From NCBI GenBank assembly GCA_965261955.1, contig CBDHEM010000071.1, forward strand, positions 496,001-560,000: a stretch of 64,000 nucleotides of DNA. The letters run 5' to 3'. The position numbers and the translations under genes are program-made. The stretch is from JABAAI01 sp965261955. GTDB taxonomy: Bacteria > Spirochaetota > Leptospiria > Leptospirales > Leptonemataceae. How positions within the stretch are numbered: the first letter of the stretch is position 1; every line of letters starts with the position of its first letter. Shown one piece after another: positions 1 to 9,334 of the stretch. Under the pieces are notes generated by a model that searched no databases, was not told the origin of the DNA, and saw only the letters and a program-made list of their open reading frames with translations.

Positions 1-1055
1 GCGTAACTATTGGTAACGCTACCTCCTCCGCTAAAGTCTCCGACCAAACCACCATGACTATCACCATTACTTATAATGTTTCCAGTGGCATAACTACCAA
101 TCACAAAAGAATGGACCGGCGGACTGCTGCTAGGCGTGGAGCTAGTACTAGTAGCCTTCCCGATCAAACCACCATGACCTTCCCCATCCCCTGTTATATC
201 ACCTGTAGCGTAACTATTGGTAACGCTACCTCCTCCGCTAAAGTCTCCGACCAAACCACCATGACTAGCACCGTCAGCTATAATGTTCCCAGTGGCGTAA
301 CTACCAATCACAAAAGAATGGACCGGCGGACTGCTCAATGTGATGCTAGAAGCCTTCCCGATCAAACCACCATAGTTGTTGTTCCCAGTAGAACCAGCAG
401 AACCTGCTCTACTTACTTCATCGATATTCACTTCACTATAGCTATCGATAATGTCGGACCCCATCATCTCTCCCACCAGCCCACCATACTGATCACCACC
501 AGTAGCCAAACTCACAGACCCTGTAGTGTAACAACGAATTATTCTAGAAGAATGTAGTTCAGCAACAAGTCCCCCAACACGATCTCCCGTACTCATGACT
601 ATATTTATATTTACTAAACCAAGTTCTCTAATCTGAGCTTCGCTAGTCACACCAAACAAACCTATACCAGATGAAGAAGTCCGTCCCTCTAGATAAAGGT
701 TGGAAATAGTATGAGTATTTCCATTGAATTGACCTGAAAAGGCATTTGGCAAAGTGGGACCACCAGTGGTATCACCAATGGGAAGCCAACCCATACCACT
801 TGGATTGGAGCAATCTCCTCCACAAGTTGAAGAAGCATCTATATCCGCGAGCAGGGTATACGAAGACGAGAGATTATTCCGTATATTGTTTAGACCAGCA
901 TAATCGCAAATCCAAAAGGGATCAGCTTTTGTTCCAAGCCCTCCTGTCTTTTCAACTTCACAAATACTTAAAAAAGATGAAACTTCTGAAGAACAAAAGG
1001 GTAGACAAAAAAGAATTGGCGAAAGGAAAAAAATACGAAAAACAATAACTCTCAT
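1..1055 (-). CDS. GLUG-repeat secreted protein, copy 1 (3' end beyond window)
   Basis: The reading frame runs from an ATG at 1055 (minus strand) to the window edge without a stop, so the C-terminus is missing. It is almost base-for-base the same as 4315-5360; the main difference is a 9-base in-frame insertion around 380-420. The product starts with a hydrophobic signal segment (MRVIVFRIFF...) ending in CSSE, which may be a relaxed spirochaete lipobox. A Cys-containing N-domain follows, then repeats carrying the GGLVG or GGLIG core of the GLUG motif. GLUG proteins are usually exported and surface-associated; their function here is unknown. An AAAGG-like ribosome site precedes the ATG. The close match to the third copy points to recent duplication or gene conversion. 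Confidence 0.8.
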   Translation of the reverse strand, partial: MRVIVFRIFFLSPILFCLPFCSSEVSSFLSICEVEKTGGLGTKADPFWICDYAGLNNIRNNLSSSYTLLADIDASSTCGGDCSNPSGMGWLPIGDTTGGPTLPNAFSGQFNGNTHTISNLYLEGRTSSSGIGLFGVTSEAQIRELGLVNINIVMSTGDRVGGLVAELHSSRIIRCYTTGSVSLATGGDQYGGLVGEMMGSDIIDSYSEVNIDEVSRAGSAGSTGNNNYGGLIGKASSITLSSPPVHSFVIGSYATGNIIADGASHGGLVGDFSGGGSVTNSYATGDITGDGEGHGGLIGKATSTSSTPSSSPPVHSFVIGSYATGNIISNGDSHGGLVGDFSGGGSVTNSY

Positions 1056-1305
1056 AAACCTTTATTATATCCCAATAAAAAAATACTGCCATAACTATTT
1101 TTCTATTATATTTTAGTTTGTATAAGAACTGAGTGATTTTTATTATCAAAAGAGCTTTCAAAAGAGCTTTCAAAAAACACTATAATAGCGTCTTATCAAG
1201 AACGGATATACCGCAGTTTATTTATCGATTCAAAGAAAGGTGATCATGAGTTATAGACAATAAATGGATTGCAAAGACCCCTAAAAATTTTTGTTATCCG
1301 ATAAC

Positions 1306-3045
1306 CTAGCGTTGTCCGGATATGATGGAACCACACACGGGTAGATGGGCTGAATTACGGCTTCCATCATTGCACCATCTTGGCCCGGTAGGAGAAGGAT
1401 TTTGTACATGTTTTATGGCTGGAAGCTGAGAGTTATTTCCATAATCCAAATTCCATTGAGTGCTTCCAGTAGACCATGCACCGGGAGCACTCGATGACGT
1501 CACTTCACGAATATTAGCAACAGTCTGCCGTTCACATATCGCTGCTCCACAAGTACCACCGCTAATACCATTACTCATGGCAACACCATCCACAAAATAA
1601 TGGAAGCCTGTCAGCGGCACGGTCGATAAACCAATCAAACCCGCAATATTACTACCTGTACTAGGTGTTATCACACTCCCTGTTGTATATGAATTTTCTA
1701 GCTTACTCCCCAGAAAAATCCCTATTAAGCCACCATAATTATTAGCAGATGTTAAAGCTCTATCACTCACATCGCCGGTGGCATAATTGTTCGTTGCAAT
1801 TCCATTCAAGTACCCAACTAAACCACCATAGTTCCATGCGGACACCATCGGCATACCAGGTGATCCAACAGTGATCACAGATCTAACGGTGGTCACATTA
1901 CCCGATGCATAATTATTTTGCAGAAGCCCTATTCCCAGCACCCGTCCCATCTGTCCCACTAAACCACCATGATGGCCTGTCTGATTTCCCATCCCACTCC
2001 CTGTTATATCACCTGTAGCGTAACTATTGGCAACGGTACCTCCTCCGTCAAAGTCTCCGACCAAACCACCATGATTATTACCGTTAGCCATAATGTTTCC
2101 AGTGGCATAACTACCAATCACAAAAGAATGGGCCAACGGACTGCTGCTAGTACTAGTAGCCTGCCCGATCAAACCACCATAGTTATCGCCCCCACCTGTT
2201 ATATCACCTGTAGCGTAACTATTGGCAACGCTACCTTCTCCGTCAAAGTCTCCGACCAAACCACCATGACTATCACCGTTACCCATAATGTTTCCAGTGG
2301 CATAACTACCAATCACAAAAGAATGGAGCGGTAGCAGACTGCTACCCATGGGTGGGTTGAAGCTAGAAGCCCTCCCGACCAAACCACCATAGTTGTTACC
2401 CCCAGTAGAACCTGCTCCACTTACTCCATTGATATTCACTTCACTATAGCTATTGATAATGCGGGACCACTCCATCTGTCCCACCAGCCCACCATACTGA
2501 TCACCACCAGGAGCAGCCAAACTCACAGACCCTGTAGTGTAACAACGAATTATTCTAGAAGAACGTAGTCTAGCGACAAGCCCCCCAACACGATCTCCCG
2601 TACTGACTATATTTATATTTACTAAGCCAAGTTCTCTAATCTCAGCTCCGTCAGTCACACCAAACAAACCTACATCAACTGAAGAAGTCTGTTTTAGATA
2701 AAGGTTGGAAATAGTATGAGTATTTCCATTGAATTGACCTGTGAAGGGCATTCCCAAAGAGATACCAATGGGAGGCCAACCCATACCACTTGGACTGGCG
2801 CAACTTCCTCCACAAGTTGAAGAAGCATCTATATCCGCAAGCAGGGTATAAGAAGACGAGAGATTATTCCGTATATTGTTTAGACCAACATAATCGCAAA
2901 TCCAAAAGGGATTGGCTTTTGTTCCAAGCCCTCCTGTCTTTTTAACTTCACAAATACTTAAAAAAGATGGAAATTCTGAAGAACAAAGGGGTAGACAAAA
3001 AAGAAATTGAGAAAGAAAAAAAATGCGAAAAACAATAGCCCTCAC
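1306..3045 (-). CDS. GLUG-repeat secreted protein, copy 2
   Basis: A complete 579-residue member of the local family. Residues 1-22 form a signal segment (FLFCLPLC then SSE), followed by a conserved N-domain with paired cysteines (SICEV, WICDY, STCGGSC) and the motif LLADIDAS. At least eight GGLxG cores of the GLUG motif lie between about residues 125 and 480, alternating with NSYATG or GSYATG strands; this suggests a repetitive beta-solenoid-like fold. The C-terminal tail (ICERQTVANIREV to ISGQR) is shared by all local copies. It is shorter than copy 3 because it has fewer internal repeat units. Surface adhesin or antigen is a family-based guess, not shown by the sequence. Confidence 0.85.
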   Translation of the reverse strand: MRAIVFRIFFLSQFLFCLPLCSSEFPSFLSICEVKKTGGLGTKANPFWICDYVGLNNIRNNLSSSYTLLADIDASSTCGGSCASPSGMGWPPIGISLGMPFTGQFNGNTHTISNLYLKQTSSVDVGLFGVTDGAEIRELGLVNINIVSTGDRVGGLVARLRSSRIIRCYTTGSVSLAAPGGDQYGGLVGQMEWSRIINSYSEVNINGVSGAGSTGGNNYGGLVGRASSFNPPMGSSLLPLHSFVIGSYATGNIMGNGDSHGGLVGDFDGEGSVANSYATGDITGGGDNYGGLIGQATSTSSSPLAHSFVIGSYATGNIMANGNNHGGLVGDFDGGGTVANSYATGDITGSGMGNQTGHHGGLVGQMGRVLGIGLLQNNYASGNVTTVRSVITVGSPGMPMVSAWNYGGLVGYLNGIATNNYATGDVSDRALTSANNYGGLIGIFLGSKLENSYTTGSVITPSTGSNIAGLIGLSTVPLTGFHYFVDGVAMSNGISGGTCGAAICERQTVANIREVTSSSAPGAWSTGSTQWNLDYGNNSQLPAIKHVQNPSPTGPRWCNDGSRNSAHLPVCGSIISGQR

Positions 3046-3293
3046 AAACCTTTATTATATCCCAATAAAAAAATACTGCCATCACTATTTATCTATTATA
3101 TTTTAGTTTGTATAAAAACTGAGTGATTTTTATTATCATAGAGCTTTCAGAAGAGCTTTCAAAAGACACTATATTAGCGTCTTATCAAGAACAGATATAC
3201 CGCAGTTTATTTATCGATTCAAAAAAAAGTAATCATAAGCAATGAACAATAAATAGATTGCAAAGACCCCTAAAATCTTTGTCATCCGACCGA

Positions 3294-5360
3294 CTAGCGT
3301 TGTCCGGATATTATGGAACCACACGCGGATAGATGGGCTGAATTACGGCTTCCATCATTACACCATCTTGGCTCAATAGAAGAAGGAGGAGAAGGATTTT
3401 GCATATGTTTTATGGCTGGAAGCTGAGAGTTATTTCCATAATCCAAATTCCATTGAGTGCTTCCAGTAGACCATGCACCGGGAGTACTCGATGACGTCAC
3501 TTCACGAATATTCGCAACAGTCTGCCGTTCACATATCAATACTGCACATGGAGTACCAGTGGCAACACCATTTGTACCACCACTATTATCCACAAAATAA
3601 TGGAAGCCTGTCATATACACACCCAAGAGACCAATCAAACCACCATGATTATTAGATGAAGTCACACTCCCTGTTGTATATGAATTTTCTATCTCTGGGC
3701 TTCCCCCCGTACTATTCCCCATTAAGCCACCATAATTACTAGACGGTAATGAACCTCCACTCACATTGCCGGTAGCATAATTGTTCGTTGCAACTGCTTC
3801 AAAGTTCCCAACTAAACCACCATAGTTCCATGCGGACAGCCCCCCCATTGTAGCAAGTCCAACGGCGGTCACATTACCCGATGCATAATTATTTTGCAGA
3901 ACCCCTCCGCCCACCATCCGTCCCACTAAACCACCATGACCGCCTGTCTGACTTCCCCCATTCCCTGTTATATTACCTGTAGCGTAACTATTGGTAATGG
4001 TACCTCCTCCGTCAAAGTCTCCGATCAAACCACCATGACTATCACCGTTACCCATAATGTTTCCAGTGGCATAACTACCAATCACAAAAGAATGGAGCGG
4101 TAGCAGACTGCTACCCATGGGTGGGTTGAAGCTAGAAGCCCTACCGATCAAACCACCATGACTATCACCGTTACCCATAATGTTTCCAGTGGCATAACTA
4201 CCAATCACAAAAGAATGGAGCGGTAGCAGACTGCTGCTAGGCGTGGAGCTAGTACTAGTAGCCTTCCCGATCAAACCACCATGACCTTCCCCATCCCCTG
4301 TTATATCACCTGTAGCGTAACTATTGGTAACGCTACCTCCTCCGCTAAAGTCTCCGACCAAACCACCATGACTATCACCATTACTTATAATGTTTCCAGT
4401 GGCATAACTACCAATCACAAAAGAATGGACCGGCGGACTGCTGCTAGGCGTGGAGCTAGTACTAGTAGCCTTCCCGATCAAACCACCATGACCTTCCCCA
4501 TCCCCTGTTATATCACCTGTAGCGTAACTATTGGTAACGCTACCTCCTCCGCTAAAGTCTCCGACCAAACCACCATGACTAGCACCGTCAGCTATAATGT
4601 TCCCAGTGGCGTAACTACCAATCACAAAAGAATGGACCGGCGGACTGCTCAATGTGATGCTAGAAGCCTTCCCGATCAAACCGCCATAGTTGCCGCCCCT
4701 AGTAGATAATGCTCCATTTACTCCATCGATATTCACTTCACTATAGCTATCGATAATGTCGGACCCCATCATCTCTCCCACCAGCCCACCATACTGATCA
4801 CCACCAGTAGCCAAACTCACAGACCCTGTAGTGTAACAACGAATTATTCTAGAAGAATGTAGTTCAGCAACAAGTCCCCCAACACGATCTCCCGTACTCA
4901 TGACTATATTTATATTTACTAAACCAAGTTCTCTAATCTGAGCTTCGCTAGTCACACCAAACAAACCTATACCAGATGAAGAAGTCCGTCCCTCTAGATA
5001 AAGGTTGGAAATAGTATGAGTATTTCCATTGAATTGACCTGAAAAGGCATTTGGCAAAGTGGGACCACCAGTGGTATCACCAATGGGAAGCCAACCCATA
5101 CCACTTGGATTGGAGCAATCTCCTCCACAAGTTGAAGAAGCATCTATATCCGCGAGCAGGGTATAAAAAGACGAGAGATTATTCCGTATATTGTTTAGAC
5201 CAGCATAATCGCAAATCCAAAAGGGATCAGCTTTTGTTCCAAGCCCTCCTGTCTTTTCAACTTCACAAATACTTAAAAAAGATGAAACTTCTGAAGAACA
5301 AAAGGGTAGACAAAAAAGAATTGGCGAAAGGAAAAAAATACGAAAAACAATAACTCTCAT
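3294..5360 (-). CDS. GLUG-repeat secreted protein, copy 3 (expanded)
   Basis: 688 residues: signal segment 1-22, the same Cys-rich N-domain as copy 2, then about twelve GGLxG cores. The middle is built from long repeats of about 69 residues beginning [VL]HSFVIGSYATG. Two full units, one shortened unit of about 41 residues and one diverged unit follow each other, so length differences between copies come from whole-unit gain or loss. The Ser/Thr/Pro-rich linkers (STSSTPSSS) look like spacers. The start is the ATG at 5360, preceded by an AAAGG site. The last 30 residues match copies 2 and 4. Role unknown; exported, probably surface-exposed. Confidence 0.85.
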   Translation of the reverse strand: MRVIVFRIFFLSPILFCLPFCSSEVSSFLSICEVEKTGGLGTKADPFWICDYAGLNNIRNNLSSFYTLLADIDASSTCGGDCSNPSGMGWLPIGDTTGGPTLPNAFSGQFNGNTHTISNLYLEGRTSSSGIGLFGVTSEAQIRELGLVNINIVMSTGDRVGGLVAELHSSRIIRCYTTGSVSLATGGDQYGGLVGEMMGSDIIDSYSEVNIDGVNGALSTRGGNYGGLIGKASSITLSSPPVHSFVIGSYATGNIIADGASHGGLVGDFSGGGSVTNSYATGDITGDGEGHGGLIGKATSTSSTPSSSPPVHSFVIGSYATGNIISNGDSHGGLVGDFSGGGSVTNSYATGDITGDGEGHGGLIGKATSTSSTPSSSLLPLHSFVIGSYATGNIMGNGDSHGGLIGRASSFNPPMGSSLLPLHSFVIGSYATGNIMGNGDSHGGLIGDFDGGGTITNSYATGNITGNGGSQTGGHGGLVGRMVGGGVLQNNYASGNVTAVGLATMGGLSAWNYGGLVGNFEAVATNNYATGNVSGGSLPSSNYGGLMGNSTGGSPEIENSYTTGSVTSSNNHGGLIGLLGVYMTGFHYFVDNSGGTNGVATGTPCAVLICERQTVANIREVTSSSTPGAWSTGSTQWNLDYGNNSQLPAIKHMQNPSPPSSIEPRWCNDGSRNSAHLSACGSIISGQR

Positions 5361-5409
5361 AAACCTTTATTATATCCCAATAAAAAAATACTGCCATAAC
5401 TATTTTTCT

Positions 5410-5415
5410 ATTATA
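5410..5415 (-). promoter_or_regulatory. Possible -10 box of GLUG copy 3
   Basis: TATAAT on the minus strand, about 50 bases before the start codon, in a leader that is conserved before all three complete gene starts (also near 1105 and 3100). No good -35 box is visible 16-18 bases upstream, so this is tentative. Confidence 0.3.
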
Positions 5416-5455
5416 TTTTAGTTTGTATAAGAACTGAGTGATTTTTATTATCATA

Positions 5456-5535
5456 GAGCTTTCAAAAGAGCTTTCAATAGAGTTTCAAAAGAGCTTTCAA
5501 TAGAGTTTCAATAGAGTTTCAATAGAGTTTCAAAA
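5456..5535. repeat. 11-12 bp minisatellite between GLUG genes
   Basis: About seven tandem units of TAGAGTTTCAA or AAGAGCTTTCAA. The matching spacer before copy 1 (about 1147-1180) and before copy 2 (about 3141-3168) holds only two units, so copy number varies between otherwise homologous spacers. It lies upstream of the GLUG copy 3 leader. Confidence 0.85.
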
Positions 5536-5675
5536 AACACTATAATGGCTTCTTACTGCGTCTTATCAAGAACGGATATACCGCAGTTTATTTATCGATT
5601 CAAAGAAAGGTGATCATGAGTTATAGACAATAAATGGATTGCAAAGACCCCTAAAAATTTTTGTCATCCGATCGA

Positions 5676-5972
5676 CTAGCGTTGTCCGGATATTATGGAA
5701 CCACACACGGATAGATGGGCTGAATTACGGCTTCCATCATTACACCATCTTGGCTCAATAGAAGAAGGAGGAGAAGGATTTTGCACATGTTTTATGGCTG
5801 GAAGCTGAGAGCTATTTCCATAATCCAAGTCCCATTGAGTGCTTCCAGTAGACCATGCACTGGGAGCAGTTGATGACGTCACTTCACGAATATTAGCAAC
5901 AGTCTGCTGTTGACATATCGATACTGCACATGGAGTACCAGTGGCAACACTGCCCGTACCACCGGCAAACTA
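5676..5972 (-). pseudogene. GLUG-repeat gene, C-terminal stump (copy 4)
   Basis: The frame encodes the family tail only: a GGTGSVATGTPCAV segment, the QQQTVANIREV variant of the conserved ERQTVANIREV motif, and the ending ISGQR. In-frame sequence stops at a TAG near 5972 where similarity to the other copies also ends. No start codon apart from an internal GTG at 5882 is available. The signal peptide and all GLUG repeats are missing, so it is a deletion or recombination remnant marking the end of the tandem cluster. It could serve as a donor for gene conversion of the tail region. Confidence 0.75.
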
Positions 5973-6026
5973 TCGAAGGTGTAAATATATTTGTATAAAT
6001 GACTTGCACTCTAAAACTTAAAAAAG

Positions 6027-6164
6027 GAGTGAATTATGAGTGAATTATGAGTGAATTATGAGTGAATTATGAGTGAATTATGAGTGAATTATGAGTGAAT
6101 TATGAGTGAATTAGTAAACATTCAACAAGAAGAAGAGCTGAGCTTCCTCCATAAACTGAAGTGA
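6027..6164 (+). repeat. 11-bp array of overlapping start-stop minigenes
   Basis: Nearly eight tandem copies of GAGTGAATTAT (6027-6113). Each unit holds a GAG purine stretch, an ATG and, one unit later, an overlapping ATGA stop-start, so translation from any of the first six ATGs reads MSEL and stops. The last ATG (6102) opens 20 codons, MSELVNIQQEEELSFLHKLK, ending at 6164. The array is a tandem amplification of one translation start; whether it is expressed is unknown. Confidence 0.7.
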
Positions 6165-6191
6165 GCTACTTACTGTTTTTGGGGAAGGTCA

Positions 6192-7136
6192 CTATTCAAC
6201 ATTTCGTATAGCTTCTTCAATTTGATTAAACTGAGTGGAAATACGCGCATCAATAGAAGCAACATCCGTTTCGATTATACATCCCCCCCTATCCACACGT
6301 GAATCTTCATATACGTTTATTTTACGAAGAGCCTCTATCATTTGAATCAACTCATCCTTATGGGCAGCTGTTAACTCCAGATCCATAAAATTAACACGTA
6401 TATCAATCCGGTCACGTTCCTTAATTCCCTTAATCACTTCACGAATATTATTTAAAACAACTTCTTTACGCTCCATTATTTCATGTTTAATAATTTTACG
6501 AGCAATCATTAAAACAAGATCCACCATTTGCTTTTCTGAATCTGCAATCAGTTGCTCCCGTGTATCAATAGCTCGTCCCAAAATAGCTCCTAGTCGCCCT
6601 ATCAGTCTTTGGGATTCGGCTTCACCTTCTTTGAATCCTAACTCTCTTCCAGCATCATAACCCTTTTGATACGCCTCATGCTCTATCTCACTCACATGCA
6701 TTTCCGTTTCTTTTAACATACGCCCGACTTCCAATTGAGCAAGTTCTCTTGTTTCTTCTGCTTTTGAACGAGCGACATCCATTTCTTTTTTTGCCTTCTC
6801 TTTTGCCTCTTGGGCTATTTGAAAGGAGACGTTCTTCCCTTCTTCCTTTATAGATCCTAGATTGGCTTTGGCTTTTTCAATCTCTTCTGTGATTTTCGCT
6901 AATTCATCTTCTTTATACTGCTCTAATTCTTCCTTGATTTCCTCAAGAGCTTCCGTACGATGCTCTTGGTTGTGGATATTTTGCTGATTTTCAGTGAAAG
7001 TACTCTCTCCATCATTTAGACGACTCTCACGAGAAGAAGACCTCTCCGCGTCCGTCTCTGGCAAGTCGATTTCTACCTGTTTACGTATATCATTAATTTG
7101 TGCCGGTTTAAAGATTAATTTTTCTAAAGTACTCAT
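6192..7136 (-). CDS. fliH: Flagellar assembly protein FliH
   Basis: FliH binds and restrains the FliI ATPase of the flagellar type III export apparatus at the cytoplasmic face of the motor. The 314-residue product has an acidic, variable N-terminus, a long charged coiled coil (about residues 70-160), the FliH-type Gly/Glu repeat GYDAGRELGFKEGEAE near residue 160, and a C-terminal V-ATPase-E-like domain (MVDLVLMIARKIIKHE, then RGGCIIETD near 285). In spirochaetes fliH normally sits between fliG and fliI. Here it stands alone, flanked by the GLUG cluster and by IS remnants, so the locus has been rearranged or this is an extra copy. A (GTTC)10 tract lies about 200 bases upstream. Confidence 0.85.
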   Translation of the reverse strand: MSTLEKLIFKPAQINDIRKQVEIDLPETDAERSSSRESRLNDGESTFTENQQNIHNQEHRTEALEEIKEELEQYKEDELAKITEEIEKAKANLGSIKEEGKNVSFQIAQEAKEKAKKEMDVARSKAEETRELAQLEVGRMLKETEMHVSEIEHEAYQKGYDAGRELGFKEGEAESQRLIGRLGAILGRAIDTREQLIADSEKQMVDLVLMIARKIIKHEIMERKEVVLNNIREVIKGIKERDRIDIRVNFMDLELTAAHKDELIQMIEALRKINVYEDSRVDRGGCIIETDVASIDARISTQFNQIEEAIRNVE

Positions 7137-7336
7137 AATAATAGCTACTTTCTTCTCTATGGTTTTACAGTTTGATTTTCCAATTAATTTGATAAAATCA
7201 ATTTTATTTTACTATCGGCCAAAAGATCATACATAAAAGGTATTTACTACCCCAGTGTAGGCTTGTATACATTCATTTTTCTGTACAGAAAAAAATATTT
7301 CTTTTTGTACAATCAAAACAAAAGATCGAATTTAGG

Positions 7337-7376
7337 GTTCGTTCGTTCGTTCGTTCGTTCGTTCGTTCGTTCGTTC
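7337..7376. repeat. Tetranucleotide tract (GTTC)10 upstream of fliH
   Basis: Ten uninterrupted GTTC units, read as GAAC on the fliH strand, about 200 bases before the fliH start. Tracts of this kind change length by slipped-strand mispairing. It is outside any coding frame, so an effect could only be on transcription or spacing. Confidence 0.9.
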
Positions 7377-7439
7377 GATTGATCAATATCCCAAGCTATT
7401 TGTGTAGCTCAGTATTAAAGAAATGCCCCCTTCTCTTCT

Positions 7440-7620
7440 CCCAAAAGAGTAGACAGTCCACTTTAAGTTTTTAAAGCTAAGAGGAATATCTTTGAGTATA
7501 CTGAGGTGTTTTATAATAGGCCTATAGAAAACATTCATTTTTAGGATATAAGAACCCTATCAAATTTGAGGAGGTATACTATGCCTTAATGAAAAAAAAG
7601 CTAAAACGACTGCACAAAAT
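7440..7620 (+). mobile_element. IS3-family transposase remnant (3' end)
   Basis: Shows NIFEYTEVFYNRPI, then in a shifted frame the IS3 OrfB ending KHSFLGYK. The stretch CAGTCCACTTTAAGTT just before it and the sequence after it recur in the larger remnant at 8045-8520. This copy has lost nearly all of the transposase. Confidence 0.7.
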
Positions 7621-7654
7621 ATTAGGGGACGATCAATATATCAAATAATAACAG

Positions 7655-7924
7655 TTATCTTTTTCGCAATATAAGCTCTCTAATTTCCTTTATATCTTCT
7701 TTCTGTTCTCCAAAACGACGATTCATTTCTGATTTAATATCAATATGTAAATAAAGAATAACCGTTATCAAAATAGAAAATCCACCAAGCAATACTACCC
7801 AAAGCCTATCTATAGTTTTATCACTTTGATTATCCGCATAATTGACCAACTTAGTAGCTGCCTGTTCCCCTATTTTTGGCTTTAGGAGTTTTACTAATTC
7901 TATGGCTTCGACTGTATTACTCAT
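7655..7924 (-). CDS. Small single-span membrane protein, unknown
   Basis: 89 residues: a helical N-terminal half (LVKLLKPKIGEQAATKLVNYA), one transmembrane helix (WVVLLGGFSILITVILYLHI, about residues 42-61) and a charged, coiled-coil-like C-terminus (KEDIKEIRELILRKR). The layout resembles small coiled-coil membrane proteins of the DUF1640/CCDC90 type, but I cannot assign it. No clear ribosome site precedes the ATG. It stands between two IS3 remnants, which suggests an accessory gene. Confidence 0.55.
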   Translation of the reverse strand: MSNTVEAIELVKLLKPKIGEQAATKLVNYADNQSDKTIDRLWVVLLGGFSILITVILYLHIDIKSEMNRRFGEQKEDIKEIRELILRKR

Positions 7925-8044
7925 TATACCATAATATACGGACTACAAAATATAAACTACAAAATGTAAACTATTAAAATGTAAATAATCACTATTACAA
8001 CCCGTGTGAACAAAAACAGGAAAGAGGCTCTTTACAGGTGACTG

Positions 8045-8520
8045 ATCTTCCCCCAAAAGAGTGAACAGTCCACTTTAAGTTATGGAGGAAGAGAACATGG
8101 GTTTTATAGCATAGAAGCTTTGGACAGAACCGTTGGTCAAAATAAGCCTAAATTCAAGGGTCTGATTTTTCATTCTGACAGGGGAAGTCAATACGAGAGT
8201 TATCAATTTAGGAACAAGCTTGATAAATATGGATTTGTATCCAGTATGAGCCTCAAAGATAACTGCTATGATAATGCTGTTGCAGAGTCTTTTTTTGGGA
8301 GTTTGAAAATAGAGGAGGTATATAAAAATACATATCTAAATATATTTGAAGTTAGGAGGAATATTTTTGAGTATATTGAGGTATTTTATAATAGGCCTAT
8401 CTAGAAAACATTCATTTTTAGGATATAAGAGTCCTATCAAATTTGAGGAAGAATACTATGCTGCTTAATATGCTGCCTAATGAAAAAAAGCTAAAAAGGA
8501 CTGTACAAAATATTGGGGGA
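8045..8520 (+). mobile_element. IS3-family transposase remnant, DDE C-terminal part
   Basis: An open frame (8120-8404) encodes the end of an IS3 OrfB integrase core: HSDRGSQYES holds the second catalytic Asp and DNAVAESFFGSLK the catalytic Glu. The first Asp and the HTH/OrfA part are missing. After FYNRPI a frameshift near 8402 moves the ending RKHSFLGYKSPIKFE into another frame. It is a non-functional internal deletion copy; its 3' half is repeated at 7490-7620. Confidence 0.85.
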
Positions 8521-8559
8521 AAGGTCAGAGAGCTTTGCGATGGAATGGTTACTCTCTTG

Positions 8560-9245
8560 GAAAGCTTTGCTGAGGCAAAGCTCTCGATTTTAAGGGCGCG
8601 AAAAAGACGAGGTTGTTGCTCATGTTGGGAGGCGTTCATGGTAGGCTTTGCGATTGGGAAGAATGCGTTTGTGGAAAGCTTTGCTGAGGCAAAGCTCTCA
8701 ATATTTAAGGGCGCGAAAAAGGCAAGGCGGCTGCGAAATATTGGGAAGTATTCGTGGTAAGCTTTGCGATTGGAAGGCTTTGTGTTAGTAGGCTTTGCCA
8801 AGGCAAAGCTAGAGCAAAGCTCTCGATTTTAAGGGCGTGAAAAATGTGAGGCTGGTGCGAAAGTCCTATGTATGGAAGGTCTTCATGGTAGGAATGCGTC
8901 GTGGTAGGCGTTCTTGGAAAGTTTTCTTTGGTAAGCTTTGCTGGAGCAAAGCTCCCGATATTAAGGGCGCGAAAAAGGCGAGGCAGCTGCGAAAGTCCTA
9001 TGTATGGAAGGTCTTCATGGCAGGAATGCGTCGTGGTAGGCGTTCTTGGAAAGTTTTCTTTGGTAAGCTTTGCTGGAGCAAAGCTCTCGATATTTAAGGG
9101 CGCGAAAAAGGCAAAGCTTGGTTGGGAAGAAGGCGTTCTGTGGAGAGCTTTACGATTGGAAGGCTTTGTGTTAGTAGGCTTTGCCAAGGCAAAGCTAGGG
9201 CAAAGCTAGAGCAAAGCTCTCGATATTTAAGGGCGTGAAAAATGC
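8560..9245. repeat. GCAAAGCT hairpin repeat field
   Basis: Six interspersed copies of a module made of a palindrome (AAGCTTTGC, 2-5 base loop, GCAAAGCT) followed by TCGATATTTAAGGGCGCGAAAAA, at about 8568, 8680, 8795, 8935, 9065 and 9176. Between about 8836 and 9100 a 132-bp block is duplicated almost perfectly. Solo copies lie near 11176-11210 and 41463-41510. Open frames exist in several phases only because the units contain few stops; no start signal or conserved protein is evident. It looks like a REP/BIME-type non-coding repeat. Confidence 0.75.
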
Positions 9246-9334
9246 AAGCCTCCATATGGGAAACAAGTGAAGCTTATTTTTACTCACGACTCTAGCATGT
9301 TTTTATCATGACAAAAAATCAGAAGGCTTCTCCT

